Positions 9,694-20,301 of a DNA stretch of 64,000 bases are shown piece after piece. Made by a program: the position numbers and the translations under genes. Within the stretch, counting starts at the first letter, position 1; every line of letters starts with the position of its first letter. The notes under the pieces were generated by a model that saw only the letters and a program-made list of their open reading frames with translations, was not told where the DNA came from and ran no database searches. This DNA is from Burkholderiales bacterium (GTDB lineage: Bacteria > Pseudomonadota > Gammaproteobacteria > Burkholderiales > Burkholderiaceae_C). Location of the stretch: the NCBI GenBank assembly GCA_947448955.1, contig CANFPU010000003.1, positions 1-64,000 on the forward strand, read 5' to 3'.

Positions 9694-11676
9694 TCAACGT
9701 GCTTTTCCGTCGGGCAGCAATTCGGTGGTCGCCCCATTGCGAATCAAGGCCGCTCGGATCAGGCGCGGGCGACCTTTGACCTCGGCCATGATCTTGGCGA
9801 CATACTCGCCCACCAAGCCAACAGCAAACAGATTTGCCGAACCAAACATCAGTATCAGGATCTGCAAGGTCGTGGCGCCCTGTGCCGCGATGCCTGGGAA
9901 CAGCAACTTCAAGCTGGCAGTGACCACCGCCGCAACGGTCGACAGTGCGAGCGCCACGATGCCCACGCTGGTCAGCATCGTCAGCGGCGTGTCACTGAAG
10001 GAGAAGATACCCTTCTTGGCCCACTCGATGTTCTTCAACAAATTGTTGGTCGAACGGCCAAACATGCGTTCTGGCCTCAAATAGTCAACGCCGGTCTGTC
10101 GAAAACCCACATAGGCTCGCAACCCGCGGACGAAAAGATCGCGTTCAGGGCAGTTCAGCAACCAGCCGACGACGCGGCGGTCCATCAGCGAGAAGTCGCC
10201 CGCATCGTGCGGAATGACGATGTAGCTGAAGCGCGCGAATATTCGGTAGAAGAGCTTGTACATCAGACCCCAGAGCATGGGCATCTCGCGCTTCACGCGC
10301 CGCCCATAGATGACGTCCCACCCTTCTTCCCAGCGCTGGTAGAACTGCTCAATGAGTTCAGGCGGATCTTGCAGATCACCATCGAGCAGCACGATGCCGT
10401 CCTTCGTGCACAACTCCATGCCGCTGCGAAATGCCATTTGCGAGCCGAAATTGCGAGAGTGCGAGATCCCGATCACGTGCGGATCACGCAGGCTCAGGTC
10501 GCGGATGATCTGGGCGCTGTCGTCGGGGCTGCAGTCGTTGACGAAGACAATCTCGTAGTCGATGTCGAGCTTCTTGAAAGTCTCGGTCAGGCGCCTGTGC
10601 ATCACCGGAATGGCTTGCCCGTCCTTGTAGCAGGCGATGATGGCTGACACGCTGCGTTTGCGTGCGTTGGGATCGCGCTTGGTCGCAGCGGCGTGCGCCG
10701 CATCGCTCAGCGTGACGACCCATTCGGCGGTGCTGCGTAGCCCTTCCTCCAGGCCGATCCTGGGCCGCCAGCCCAGCTTGGCGATCGCGTTTCGTGGATC
10801 GGCATACCACTCGGCCAGGTCCCAGGCGCGGCCTTCCATGGTGCCGAACTGGGCCTCATCGGTGACGTCGAAAATTCGCCTGGTCGTTGCTGCCAGTTCG
10901 CCAATCGTTGTCTTGGTGCCGGTGCCGATGTTGAAGCTCTGGCCGTACAACTCCGGTTGCATCGCGGTGGCGGTTCGAACAAATGCGGCAACGACGTCAT
11001 CGACATGGATGAAGTCCCGAGAAGTTCGCGCGTCCACAAAAGGCGGCAGCTTGCCGGCCAATGCCTGGCGCAGCACATTGGGAATCAGCCTGGAGGTGTC
11101 CTCGTAGGGCCCGTACACCGCGTAAAGTCGCAGGTTGGCGCAGGGGAAACTCTTGTGTTTCCCCATGTATTGCAGATAGCTCGCCACAGCCACTTTGGAG
11201 ACGGCGTAATGGCTGTTGGGCTCGCAGGGGCTGTCTTCGCTGGGCGCGCTGCAATTGGTGCCGTATTCTGAAGAACTGCCGGCATGTATGAATGCGCAGA
11301 ACTGACGCCCTTGCCGCGCTTGCAACAAGCCAACCAGATTGACGATGGACTGAAAATTTGTCTGGTAAATCAAGCCCCCGTCTTCCTCGAAGGAGTACGC
11401 GCCATAGGCCGCGCAATCAAAGACCGTCTGAGGCTGCAGGGAATCAACCATGTTCTTGGTCGATGCAAAGTCATTCAGGTCGACCACCACCAGCCGCTCG
11501 TCATTGACCTCCTCCAAACGCCAGTTCTTGCCACGGCGGACGGCGGCGTAGACGTCGTTTCGCTCTTTGAGCAAACGCTGAAAGAGGTTAACGCCTATGA
11601 ATCCGGATGCGCCTGTCACTAGGATTGGGCCACGAAGCGCGTGGATATGGGCTTGCAGTTCGGGTATCGCTGCCAT
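9694..11676 (-). CDS. Fused NAD-dependent epimerase/dehydratase (N-term) and GT2 glycosyltransferase with C-terminal TM helices
   Basis: ILVTGASGFIGVNLFQRLL Rossmann motif and HYAVSK YxxxK; then VSAIIACYKDGQAI...VNDCSPDDSA...LLDGDLQDPPE; continuous ORF from MAAIPELQ. Confidence 0.88.
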   Translation of the reverse strand: MAAIPELQAHIHALRGPILVTGASGFIGVNLFQRLLKERNDVYAAVRRGKNWRLEEVNDERLVVVDLNDFASTKNMVDSLQPQTVFDCAAYGAYSFEEDGGLIYQTNFQSIVNLVGLLQARQGRQFCAFIHAGSSSEYGTNCSAPSEDSPCEPNSHYAVSKVAVASYLQYMGKHKSFPCANLRLYAVYGPYEDTSRLIPNVLRQALAGKLPPFVDARTSRDFIHVDDVVAAFVRTATAMQPELYGQSFNIGTGTKTTIGELAATTRRIFDVTDEAQFGTMEGRAWDLAEWYADPRNAIAKLGWRPRIGLEEGLRSTAEWVVTLSDAAHAAATKRDPNARKRSVSAIIACYKDGQAIPVMHRRLTETFKKLDIDYEIVFVNDCSPDDSAQIIRDLSLRDPHVIGISHSRNFGSQMAFRSGMELCTKDGIVLLDGDLQDPPELIEQFYQRWEEGWDVIYGRRVKREMPMLWGLMYKLFYRIFARFSYIVIPHDAGDFSLMDRRVVGWLLNCPERDLFVRGLRAYVGFRQTGVDYLRPERMFGRSTNNLLKNIEWAKKGIFSFSDTPLTMLTSVGIVALALSTVAAVVTASLKLLFPGIAAQGATTLQILILMFGSANLFAVGLVGEYVAKIMAEVKGRPRLIRAALIRNGATTELLPDGKAR

Positions 11677-11678
11677 CG

Positions 11679-12590
11679 TTAGCCGCCGCGCGCCAGCGTT
11701 TCGAGCAAGCTTTCCACGTCCAGACCTGATTGACGCCGAAGCCATTGCTGCGAGCCGTAACGCGCGTAATGGTGTGCCTTGGCATACAGATGATGAAAGC
11801 GGCGTGGGGTACGGTTGCGGTCGGCCAAATGAAGTGCAAGCTCTGCGCCCAATCCGCTGCGACGGACATGCTCCTCGGCGACACACAGGATATCGGCACG
11901 CGCCATTTGGTCCCAGAGTGCGGGGGGTATTGGATTTCGTTCAATCGGCAGCTCTGACACGACCCACAGATTGGGGCGTTTTTCATGTGGTATCGCTTCG
12001 CAGGCGCCGATGTAGCTCCCTGCCAATGGCCCGACTGCGATGACCACTGCGCCTCTTCCATGCGTGAGCTGGCGCCACGGCGCATAGGGTGGTACCACAT
12101 AGCCTTTTGGTGTGTCGCCTCGGCCCAGCCGGAGATAAGCGGCACGACCAGACGCGCCGGCACGTTCGGCCACAGCGCTCAAGTCCTCGTCAAACGCCGG
12201 TACATAGGCCGAAATATTGGGCAGGCAAAGCATCACGCCGTAGTCCTCGACGGCATGGTGTGTCGGCCCCATCACGCCGTAGCCGTACCCGCCACCATTG
12301 CCGACGATCTTGACGGGCAGCTTGTGGAAAGCAATGTCGTTGCGGATCTGCTCGAACGGCCGGGCATAGCAAAAGGGCGCAATGCTGTAGGTCCAGACTT
12401 CGAAGCCTTGGCGCGACAAGCCTGCCGCGACGGACATCATGTTTTGTTCTGCCACGCCGGCATTGATGAAGCGTTGGCGCATCGCGCTTTGCAGCGGCTC
12501 CAAGGCCATGAAGCCAAGATCGCCTGTGAGAAACAGCATCTTGGGATTGGTCGCGCGCGCGACCATCGCTTCACAGAATTGGATTCTCAT
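11679..12590 (-). CDS. Transketolase C-terminal subunit (pyrimidine-binding plus C-terminal domains)
   Basis: FINAGVAEQNMMSVAAGLSRQGFEVWTYSIAPF and downstream transketolase C-domain; follows the N-subunit with ATGA overlap. Confidence 0.88.
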   Translation of the reverse strand: MRIQFCEAMVARATNPKMLFLTGDLGFMALEPLQSAMRQRFINAGVAEQNMMSVAAGLSRQGFEVWTYSIAPFCYARPFEQIRNDIAFHKLPVKIVGNGGGYGYGVMGPTHHAVEDYGVMLCLPNISAYVPAFDEDLSAVAERAGASGRAAYLRLGRGDTPKGYVVPPYAPWRQLTHGRGAVVIAVGPLAGSYIGACEAIPHEKRPNLWVVSELPIERNPIPPALWDQMARADILCVAEEHVRRSGLGAELALHLADRNRTPRRFHHLYAKAHHYARYGSQQWLRRQSGLDVESLLETLARGG

Positions 12591-13399
12591 GCTTGCGCCA
12601 GCTCAGCCATGGCGATCTGAAAATTCATTTCAGTCAGAGGAAGGTAATGCGAGTCCATGCGGTTTTCCATGAAGCTGACGCCTCTGCCCTTGACGGTGCG
12701 AAGGGCGATGAAACGCGGTCGATCGGTCTGGCGTTGTAGCGCTGTGCGGATCGCGATGAGGTCATGCCCGTCGATGACCTCGACATCGACTTCAAAGCCT
12801 TGCCAACGCTGCCACAGCGGTGACATGGAGGCCACTTCAGCCGTCAATCCAAAGCCCTGGAGCTCGTTGTGGTCAACCAGCACGGTCAGGTTGGACAGCT
12901 TGTGATGGGCTGCAAAGATCAGCGCTTCCCAGGTGGAACCTTCTTGCCATTCGCCATCTGAAGTCAGGCAAATGACGCGTGCCTGGCTCCCATTGAATCG
13001 CATGCCCAATGCAGTACCCGCGGCCAATGACAGGCCATGCCCCAGACTGCCGGTGGCGAAAGGAATGTCCGGGATACCTGCAGCGGGTGGATGCCCAGCC
13101 AACAGCGTGTCATCTTTGTGAAATTGTTTGAGGTCTTCGTCTTGCAAACGACCCACACTCCACAACGAGACGTAGAGCGCACCTGCCGAATGTCCCTTGG
13201 AAAGAATGAATCGATCTTCCTCGCTCAGGAACTCATGAAAGACCATCAGCATGGCATCGAGCGCCGACAGGTTTCCTCCAATATGACCGACGCCGCTCTC
13301 GAAATGCATCTGCAGCAAGCGACTACGAGCCCGAGTCAATTCATGCTGCGAAATCATGCTTGATGTCATGGTGGTTGCAGGACTGTCCTGTCGATTCAC
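12587..13399 (-). CDS. Transketolase N-terminal subunit (ThDP-binding)
   Basis: SGVGHIGGNLSALDAML, DRFILSKGHSAGALY, TGSLGHGLSLAAGTALG, CLTSDGEWQEGSTWEA. Confidence 0.92.
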   Translation of the reverse strand: MNRQDSPATTMTSSMISQHELTRARSRLLQMHFESGVGHIGGNLSALDAMLMVFHEFLSEEDRFILSKGHSAGALYVSLWSVGRLQDEDLKQFHKDDTLLAGHPPAAGIPDIPFATGSLGHGLSLAAGTALGMRFNGSQARVICLTSDGEWQEGSTWEALIFAAHHKLSNLTVLVDHNELQGFGLTAEVASMSPLWQRWQGFEVDVEVIDGHDLIAIRTALQRQTDRPRFIALRTVKGRGVSFMENRMDSHYLPLTEMNFQIAMAELAQA

Positions 13400-13743
13400 A
13401 AGGCTGCGGAGTCAACGACGCTCTCCGTGTGAAAAGTCTAGTCGCAGGGTTGATGCGCTGACTGTGAACTTGTGCGCTGCAGGGCCAGCGCGACTTCTCC
13501 GCGCAGAGCTTGCGCATTGAATTTGTGGAGTCGGTGACGAAATCAGCCCAAGATGGAGGTCGTCTCAGCGTCTCGCGACGACATCACGCGTTTCGGTGAA
13601 TGATGCGCACCTGACGACTTTACTGTCGGCCCAAGACAGGGCCTGAGGCGCGTGGTGCTTGGCGGGCGTCAATGCCTGAAGATCGTCGGCTCAGGCCGTA
13701 GCAGTTCACCCGCCAGTGATGAATCGATTGCGCCCTTTGGGTC

Positions 13744-14913
13744 TCAAGCCGCGCGCAAGCAGTCGACGATTTTCATTCTGGCGGCGCGCCAGGCGGGGAT
13801 GAAGCCACCGACCACGCCCATTGCCAGCGCGAAGACCATGGTCTGAACAGCGATCTGCGGTGTCAGTACAAACCTGAAGGCGAGTTCGGCAAAGGTCTGG
13901 AAGTTGGTGGTCGACACATCGACCACCTGCATCGCGCTGGCCGCTGCCAACCCCGCCAAGCCGCCCAGCGCTGACAGCAGCAGCGATTCGGTCATGAAGG
14001 CTGTGAGCACCGCGCTGCGCCGAAATCCCAGTGCCCGCAGGGTGCCGATCTCGCCGGTGCGCGAAGCCACCGCCGCGAACATCGTGATCATCGCGCCGAC
14101 CACCGCGCCGATCGAGAAGATCAGCGCCAGGCTCAGGCCCAGGATGTTGATGAAGGTGGCCAGCGCTTCGCTCTGCTCGGCATAGAAGCGGACCTCAGGC
14201 TTGGCCTCTAGCGACAACCTGGGGTCATCGTCGATGCGTGACTTGGTGGCCTCGAACAACCCGGCGTCGGCCAGTCTCATCAGCACGACCGAGTAGACCG
14301 GTCGCCTGAAGGCCTGCAGCATCTGCTCGGCATCGCCCCATATCTCGGAGTCGAAGCCGCTGCGACCGGCCTCAAACTTGCCGACGATCAGCCATTCGCG
14401 ACCGGCAAACCGCAGCGAGGCACCGAGGTCGATGCCCGCGAACCCGGCCGCGGTGGCCGCGCCGACGACGATCTCCGAGGTGCCAGGCCGGAACATCCGA
14501 CCCGCGACAAATTTGACGCCTGGGCGCAGTTGCACGCCGAGCTCGGAGCTGCCGCGCACGGTCACGTTGCTGGGTTTGCCGTTGCTGCGCTTGGGCAGGC
14601 TGATCAGCACCACCGGCTCCGGACTGAACAGGGGCCGACCGGCCGCGTCGGTGGCAACGCCCGGCAGCGTCGACAGCACGTGGGCCTTGTCACGTTCGAT
14701 GCCACTGTTGATCTCGGCGCCGGCGCCCTTGCGCAACACGATCACGTTGTCGGGCTGACCGGTGGCCACCAGCGTGCTGCGAATGCCCTCGCTCATCATC
14801 AGCACGGTCGCGAACACATAGACCACCAAGGCCATGCCGCCCGCCGTTAGCGCGGTGGTGACGCGCCTCACCCAGAGGTTGCGCGCGATGTAGCTGAAGG
14901 GGACGGCGCGCAT
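13744..14913 (-). CDS. ABC transporter permease, FtsX/MacB family
   Basis: Periplasmic core plus GTLRALGFRRSAVLTAFMTESLLLSALGG. Confidence 0.88.
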   Translation of the reverse strand: MRAVPFSYIARNLWVRRVTTALTAGGMALVVYVFATVLMMSEGIRSTLVATGQPDNVIVLRKGAGAEINSGIERDKAHVLSTLPGVATDAAGRPLFSPEPVVLISLPKRSNGKPSNVTVRGSSELGVQLRPGVKFVAGRMFRPGTSEIVVGAATAAGFAGIDLGASLRFAGREWLIVGKFEAGRSGFDSEIWGDAEQMLQAFRRPVYSVVLMRLADAGLFEATKSRIDDDPRLSLEAKPEVRFYAEQSEALATFINILGLSLALIFSIGAVVGAMITMFAAVASRTGEIGTLRALGFRRSAVLTAFMTESLLLSALGGLAGLAAASAMQVVDVSTTNFQTFAELAFRFVLTPQIAVQTMVFALAMGVVGGFIPAWRAARMKIVDCLRAA

Positions 14914-15018
14914 GTCAGATTCCGCGTGGTCTTGGCCCAGCGAACACCGTGGGACCGGGTTCGCCGGGCCACTGGTGTTGCCCCATTGAGGGGCGCCGAA
15001 GGCGCTTCGGGGGCGGGC

Positions 15019-16173
15019 TCATATCTGGCGCAGCCCGGCGACGATGTCGATCCGGCTCATCTTCCAGGCCGGCCAGGCCGCGGCCACTGCGCCCACGCCG
15101 AGTGCTGCGGCCAGTTGCAGCGCCATCGTCAGCGTCGAAACCTGGAACACCGGGAACAGCGTGCCCACCGCGCTGCGGAAACCCGCGGCCAGCGGCAAGG
15201 TCAGCAGCACACCTGCCAGGCCGCCGATCGCCGCGATCATCAGGCTCTCGCCGAACAGCAGCCGCACGACGAAGCCCGGCGAAAACCCCAGCGCCTTGAG
15301 CGTTGCGTATTCGGCCAGGCGCTCGCGTGCGGTCATCGTCATCGTGTTGGCCATCACCGCCATGATGATCACGACGATGATCAGGCTGACCGCGCGCACC
15401 GCCACCAGGATGGCCTCGCTCATCGAGACAAAGCTGAGCTGGAAAGCGGCCTCGGTCTCGGTCATGGTCTCGGCCAGTGAGTTGGCGAACAGCTGGTCGA
15501 TGCGCTGGCCGACCAGCGCGGCGTTGTTGGGCTCGTCGATGCCGACGATGTACACGCCCACCGCGTCGGCGCGACGCGGCGATTTCAGCCGGATCGTCTC
15601 GTTGACATAGCCCCAGTGCATCAGCAGCTGGCTCTCGTCGGTCTTGGCTTCGGCGCCGTCCCAGATGCCTCGCAGGTTGAAGGTCCAGGTGCCGGGGTAG
15701 ATCGTGCCGCGCAGCGGGATCTGGTCGCCGACCTTCCAGCCGAACTTGTCCGCGAGCTTGCGGCCGACGATTGCGCCCTGTCGGTCGCGGTAGAAGGCCA
15801 GCTTCTGCTCCTCGGGCAAGCGGTACTCGGGGTAGAGCGGCAGGTAGGTGGTCGGGTCGACTGCGAACTGCGGGAAGAAGTTGCGCTCGGTGACATAGAC
15901 GCCGCCAAACCAGTTGGCCCAGCTCACCTGTCGAACCCCTTCCACTGCACGCAGTCTCTGGCCGTAGTTCAGCGGCAGCGAGAAGGTCAGCGAGATGTTG
16001 CTGCGCGTGACCAGCCGCGTGCTGGAGCTGCCCTCGACGCCCGCATACCAGGCGTCAACGATGGTGCGCAGCAGCCCGAAGGCGCAGATGGCAACCACCA
16101 GCCCGACCATTGTCAGCGCGGTGCGCAGCTTGTGGCGGAAGGCGTTTTTGAGCAGCAGTTTGAACAAGAACAT
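15019..16173 (-). CDS. ABC transporter permease, FtsX/MacB family
   Basis: MFLFKLLLKNAFRHKLRTALTMVGLVVAICAFG and YATLKALGFSPGFVVRLLFGESLMIAAIGG. Confidence 0.88.
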   Translation of the reverse strand: MFLFKLLLKNAFRHKLRTALTMVGLVVAICAFGLLRTIVDAWYAGVEGSSSTRLVTRSNISLTFSLPLNYGQRLRAVEGVRQVSWANWFGGVYVTERNFFPQFAVDPTTYLPLYPEYRLPEEQKLAFYRDRQGAIVGRKLADKFGWKVGDQIPLRGTIYPGTWTFNLRGIWDGAEAKTDESQLLMHWGYVNETIRLKSPRRADAVGVYIVGIDEPNNAALVGQRIDQLFANSLAETMTETEAAFQLSFVSMSEAILVAVRAVSLIIVVIIMAVMANTMTMTARERLAEYATLKALGFSPGFVVRLLFGESLMIAAIGGLAGVLLTLPLAAGFRSAVGTLFPVFQVSTLTMALQLAAALGVGAVAAAWPAWKMSRIDIVAGLRQI

Positions 16174-16275
16174 GTCAGCGCCTCGGCCAAGGAGGTCGCC
16201 TGCCGCAGCGCGTCGGCCAACGGCCAATGGCCGCGGCATGCTCGGCCTGCTGGCATCGACCTCCTGGGGCTGGCA

Positions 16276-16965
16276 TCACGCCGTCGCCTCGTTCACCAGC
16301 ACGCCTTTTTCAAGATGCACCATGCGTCCGGCGCGGGCGGCGGCCTTGGGGTCGTGGGTGACCATCACGATGGTCTTGCCCAACTCGTGAACCAACTGGT
16401 CTAGCAGCGACAGCACGTCCTCGCCAGTGCTGCGGTCCAGGTCGCCAGTGGGCTCGTCGGCGACGATCAGGGCTGGGTCGGTGACCAGCGCGCGCGCGAT
16501 CGCCACCCGTTGCTGTTGGCCGCCCGACAGCTCGCTCGGGTAATGGTCGGCGCGGTCGGTCAGGCCGACCAAGGCCAGCACCGCGGCCACCCGCTCGTGC
16601 CGCTCGCTCGATGACAAGCCGGTCAGCAGCAGCGGCAATTCGACGTTGTCGAAGGCCGACAGCACGGGCAGCAGGTTGTAGAACTGGAAGATGAAACCGA
16701 CGTTGGCGGCGCGCCAATCGGCCAGCTCACCCTCGGTCAGGCTGGCGATGTCCACGCCGCCGATTTCTATCTTGCCGCTGTCGGGCTTGTCGATCCCGGC
16801 GATCAGGTTGAGCAGCGTGCTCTTGCCCGACCCGCTCGGGCCCATCAGCGCGACGAACTCGCCATGCGCCACCTCGAGGTGGATGTCGACCAACACGGCA
16901 ATCGCCTGGCCGCCGCGTACATAGCCTTTGCTGAGCTGGCTGATGCGGATCAGCGGGGTCGTCAT
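16276..16965 (-). CDS. ABC transporter ATP-binding protein (LolD/MacB type)
   Basis: GPSGSGKST Walker [16 protein letters not shown] signature, [12 protein letters not shown] Walker B. Confidence 0.95.
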   Translation of the reverse strand: MTTPLIRISQLSKGYVRGGQAIAVLVDIHLEVAHGEFVALMGPSGSGKSTLLNLIAGIDKPDSGKIEIGGVDIASLTEGELADWRAANVGFIFQFYNLLPVLSAFDNVELPLLLTGLSSSERHERVAAVLALVGLTDRADHYPSELSGGQQQRVAIARALVTDPALIVADEPTGDLDRSTGEDVLSLLDQLVHELGKTIVMVTHDPKAAARAGRMVHLEKGVLVNEATA

Positions 16966-18224
16966 TTGGCGCTCACCACCACCTTGGCGCCGGCCTTGAG
17001 GGTGTCGACCGGGTTCAGCACCACGCGTTGGCCAGACTTGAGGCCCTCGCCGCCGACCTCCTGCAGGTCGCCGATCTTGCGACCCAGCGTCACCGGCACA
17101 GCCTCGACCGTGTCGGCAACCAGGCGGAAGACGGTTTTCTTGCCGTCGCGCTCGACAATGGCTTTGGGGTTGACCGCGATCACCGACTTCTGGTCTTCGT
17201 TGGAGGCGGGTCGCGACAGAAAGCTGACCTTGGCGCTCATCTCGGGCAGGATGCGCGCATCCAGTTGCTCGAATCGGATCTTCGTCATCACCGTGGCCTT
17301 GGCCCGGTCCACGGTCGGCACGATGCGCGAGACATTGCCTCGAAAGCGCATCTCGGGCAGCGCATCGAGCGTGATTTCGACCGGCTGCTCGGGCCTGATG
17401 CGCGCGACATTGCTCTCGCTGACATCGGCCTCGACCTCCAGCGTGGTCATGTCGGCCATCGTGACCACCGCACCCGAGGTGCCCGTGGCCGAAGAAAAAG
17501 GCGTGATCATGTCGCCGACGTTGGCGTTCTTGACCAACACCACGCCGTCGAAGGGCGCGCGGATCTCGGTGTTGGTCTGGTTGACCTGCTGCACCTTGAC
17601 CAAGGCCTGGCTCTGCGCGATGCCAGCCTGGGCGCTGACGACCGCTGCCTGGAGCGTGGCGAGCGCTGACCGGGCGACCGCCAGGCGTCGCTCGGCACCG
17701 TCTACCGCTTGCGCCGAGACGAAGTTCTGGGCCCGCAAGTCCTGCTGGCGCTGGAGTTCGACCTCGGCATTGGCCAGTTCGGCCCGGCCCTGGCCGAGCG
17801 CTGACTCGGCCTGGACTTTGGTTGCTTGCGACTGGGCCACGCCCGACAGGCTGGCGCCCACCGCCGCCTGCACGTCGCTGGCGTCGAGCCGCCCGATCAG
17901 CTCGCCTTGCTTGACCACACTGCCCTCGCGCACCCGCAGCTCGATCAGCCGGCCAGTGCCCTTGCTGGCCACTGCGGCACGGCGCTGGGCGACCACATAG
18001 CCCGATGCGGTGAGCTCTGCGTATTGTTGCGAAGGGTAGGCTGCGAGCACCGCGACGGCCTGCACCTCGGTCTTGCGCGGCATCGCGAGCAGCGCGCCGC
18101 CGCCGATCAACACCGCCAAGCCCAGCACCCAGGGCCAGCGCTTGCGTCGTCGACGCAGCGGCGCGCTGCGGTCGATCTTGAGCTGAGACAGTCGGTTGGC
18201 AGGAGGGTGGGGCGCGTCGGCCAT
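16962..18224 (-). CDS. Efflux periplasmic adaptor (HlyD/MacA family)
   Basis: N-terminal TM, ASGYVVAQRRAAVASKGTGRLIELRVREGSVVKQGELIGRLD lipoyl-like half motif; ATGA overlap with ATPase gene. Confidence 0.9.
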   Translation of the reverse strand: MADAPHPPANRLSQLKIDRSAPLRRRRKRWPWVLGLAVLIGGGALLAMPRKTEVQAVAVLAAYPSQQYAELTASGYVVAQRRAAVASKGTGRLIELRVREGSVVKQGELIGRLDASDVQAAVGASLSGVAQSQATKVQAESALGQGRAELANAEVELQRQQDLRAQNFVSAQAVDGAERRLAVARSALATLQAAVVSAQAGIAQSQALVKVQQVNQTNTEIRAPFDGVVLVKNANVGDMITPFSSATGTSGAVVTMADMTTLEVEADVSESNVARIRPEQPVEITLDALPEMRFRGNVSRIVPTVDRAKATVMTKIRFEQLDARILPEMSAKVSFLSRPASNEDQKSVIAVNPKAIVERDGKKTVFRLVADTVEAVPVTLGRKIGDLQEVGGEGLKSGQRVVLNPVDTLKAGAKVVVSAK

Positions 18225-18412
18225 GGCTTGATCGGGCTGATGCCTTGCGGGCGAAGCGCCGAGCATGCCATGACTTGCGCGCCCACAGGTCTGGGCAGAC
18301 CTTGAAAGCGGGACGCCGGCCCCAAAATGACGCCAGCAGGCCTGTTGAAGGCCAGATTTTTGACGAACAAGCGCCGACCGTCGGCTCCAACGACCCCAAC
18401 CTCTAAAAGCTC

Positions 18413-20296
18413 ATGACCAAGCAAACCCACGCCTTCCAGGCTGAAGTCAAGCAAATCCTGCACCTCGTCACCCACTCGCTGTACTCGAACAAGGAGATCT
18501 TCCTGCGTGAGTTGGTGTCCAACGCGTCCGACGCCTGCGACAAGCTGCGATTCGAGGCGCTCGACAACAACGCGCTCTACGAAGACCAGGCCAGCCTGGA
18601 GGTTCGGGTGATGTTCGATGCCGAGGCCAAGACCTTGACGATCCGCGACAACGGTATCGGCATGAGCGCCGATGAAGCCGCCTCGCACCTCGGCACGATC
18701 GCCAAGAGCGGCACCCGCGAGTTCATGTCCAAGCTCGAAGGCGAGCAAAAGAAAGATGCCAACCTGATCGGTCAGTTCGGCGTCGGCTTTTATTCAGGCT
18801 TCATCGTTGCCGACCGCATCACCGTCGAGACCCGCCGTGCCGGTGTGGACGCGAGCCAAGGCGTTCGCTGGAGCAGCGAGGGCAGCGGCGAGTACGAACT
18901 CGAGAACATCAACCGCCCTGAGCGCGGCACCGACGTGATCCTGCACCTGCGCGACGAGGAAGCCGAGTTCCTGTCGAGCTGGAAGCTCAAGTCCATCATC
19001 AGCAAGTACAGCGACCACATCTCGCTGCCCATCCTGATGCAGAAAGAGGAATGGGATGCCGAGGCCAGCAAGCAGGTCAAGAAGGACGAATGGGAGACTG
19101 TCAACAAGGCTGCGGCGCTCTGGGCACGTAGCAAGAGCGATATCACCGACGCCGAGTACCAGGAGTTCTACAAGCAGATCAGCTACGACCAGGATGCACC
19201 GCTGGCCTACACCCACAACCGGGTCGAAGGCCGCAGCGAGTACACCCAACTGCTTTACGTGCCGGCCAAGGCACCGCAGGACATGTGGAATCGCGACAAG
19301 CGCGGGGGTGTGAAGCTCTACGTCAAGCGCGTGTTCATCATGGACGACGCCGAGGCGCTGATGCCGGTCTACCTTCGGTTCGTCAAGGGCGTGATCGATT
19401 CGGCCGACCTGCCGCTCAATGTCAGTCGTGAACTGCTGCAGGAGAGCCGCGACGTCAAGGCGATCCGTGAGGGTTCGACCAAGCGCGTGCTGGGCATGCT
19501 CGAGGGGCTGGCTGACAGTGATAGCGCGGACGACAAGGCCAAGTACCTGAAGTTCTGGCATGAGTTCGGCGCGGTGCTGAAGGAGGGCATTGGCGAGGAT
19601 TTCACCAACCGCGAGCGGCTGTCCAAGCTGTTCCGCTTCGCGTCGACCCAGGCTGACGAAGGCGTGTCGTTGGCTGATTACGTCTCGCGCATGAAAGAAG
19701 GCCAGGAAGCGATCTATGTGATCACGGCCGACACGCTGGCCGCTGCCAAGTCCAGCCCGCAGCTCGAGATCTTCCGCAAGAAGGGTCTGGAGGTGCTGCT
19801 GCTGACTGACCGCGTCGATGAGTGGCTGCTCAGCCACCTCTACGAGTTCGAAGGCAAGCCGCTGCAAAGCGTGGCCAAGGGCGCAGTGGACCTGGGCAAG
19901 CTGCAGGACGAGGACGAGAAAAAACACGCCGAGGTGGTCGCCGAGACCTTCAAGCCCACACTCGACAAGCTCAAGGGTGCGCTGGCCGATCGCGCGAAGG
20001 ACGTTCGGGTCACCACCCGTTTGGTCGACTCACCTGCCTGCCTGGTCGTCGAGGAGGGCGACATGAGCGGCCATCTGGCGCGCATGCTCAAGCAGGCCGG
20101 CCAGAGCGCGCCCAAGAGCCAGCCTATCCTTGAGGTGAACCCTGAGCACGCGATGGTCAAGAAGCTCGCCAGCGATGATGCCCGCTTCGACGATCTGGCC
20201 CATATTCTGTTCGACCAGGCGCTGTTGGCCGAGGGCGGTCAACTCGACGACCCGGCAGCCTATGTCGCCCGCGTGACCAAGCTGCTCAGCACTTGA
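18413..20296 (+). CDS. htpG: Molecular chaperone HtpG (Hsp90)
   Basis: [59 protein letters not shown]. Confidence 0.98.
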   Translation: MTKQTHAFQAEVKQILHLVTHSLYSNKEIFLRELVSNASDACDKLRFEALDNNALYEDQASLEVRVMFDAEAKTLTIRDNGIGMSADEAASHLGTIAKSGTREFMSKLEGEQKKDANLIGQFGVGFYSGFIVADRITVETRRAGVDASQGVRWSSEGSGEYELENINRPERGTDVILHLRDEEAEFLSSWKLKSIISKYSDHISLPILMQKEEWDAEASKQVKKDEWETVNKAAALWARSKSDITDAEYQEFYKQISYDQDAPLAYTHNRVEGRSEYTQLLYVPAKAPQDMWNRDKRGGVKLYVKRVFIMDDAEALMPVYLRFVKGVIDSADLPLNVSRELLQESRDVKAIREGSTKRVLGMLEGLADSDSADDKAKYLKFWHEFGAVLKEGIGEDFTNRERLSKLFRFASTQADEGVSLADYVSRMKEGQEAIYVITADTLAAAKSSPQLEIFRKKGLEVLLLTDRVDEWLLSHLYEFEGKPLQSVAKGAVDLGKLQDEDEKKHAEVVAETFKPTLDKLKGALADRAKDVRVTTRLVDSPACLVVEEGDMSGHLARMLKQAGQSAPKSQPILEVNPEHAMVKKLASDDARFDDLAHILFDQALLAEGGQLDDPAAYVARVTKLLST

Positions 20297-20301
20297 GACC
20301 T

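Noticed and set aside
16276-18399. 707-aa minus ORF spanning ATPase and adaptor genes
   Set aside because: The C-terminal part is the real ATPase from MTTPLIRIS; the N-terminal extension is an out-of-frame reading of the HlyD-like gene.
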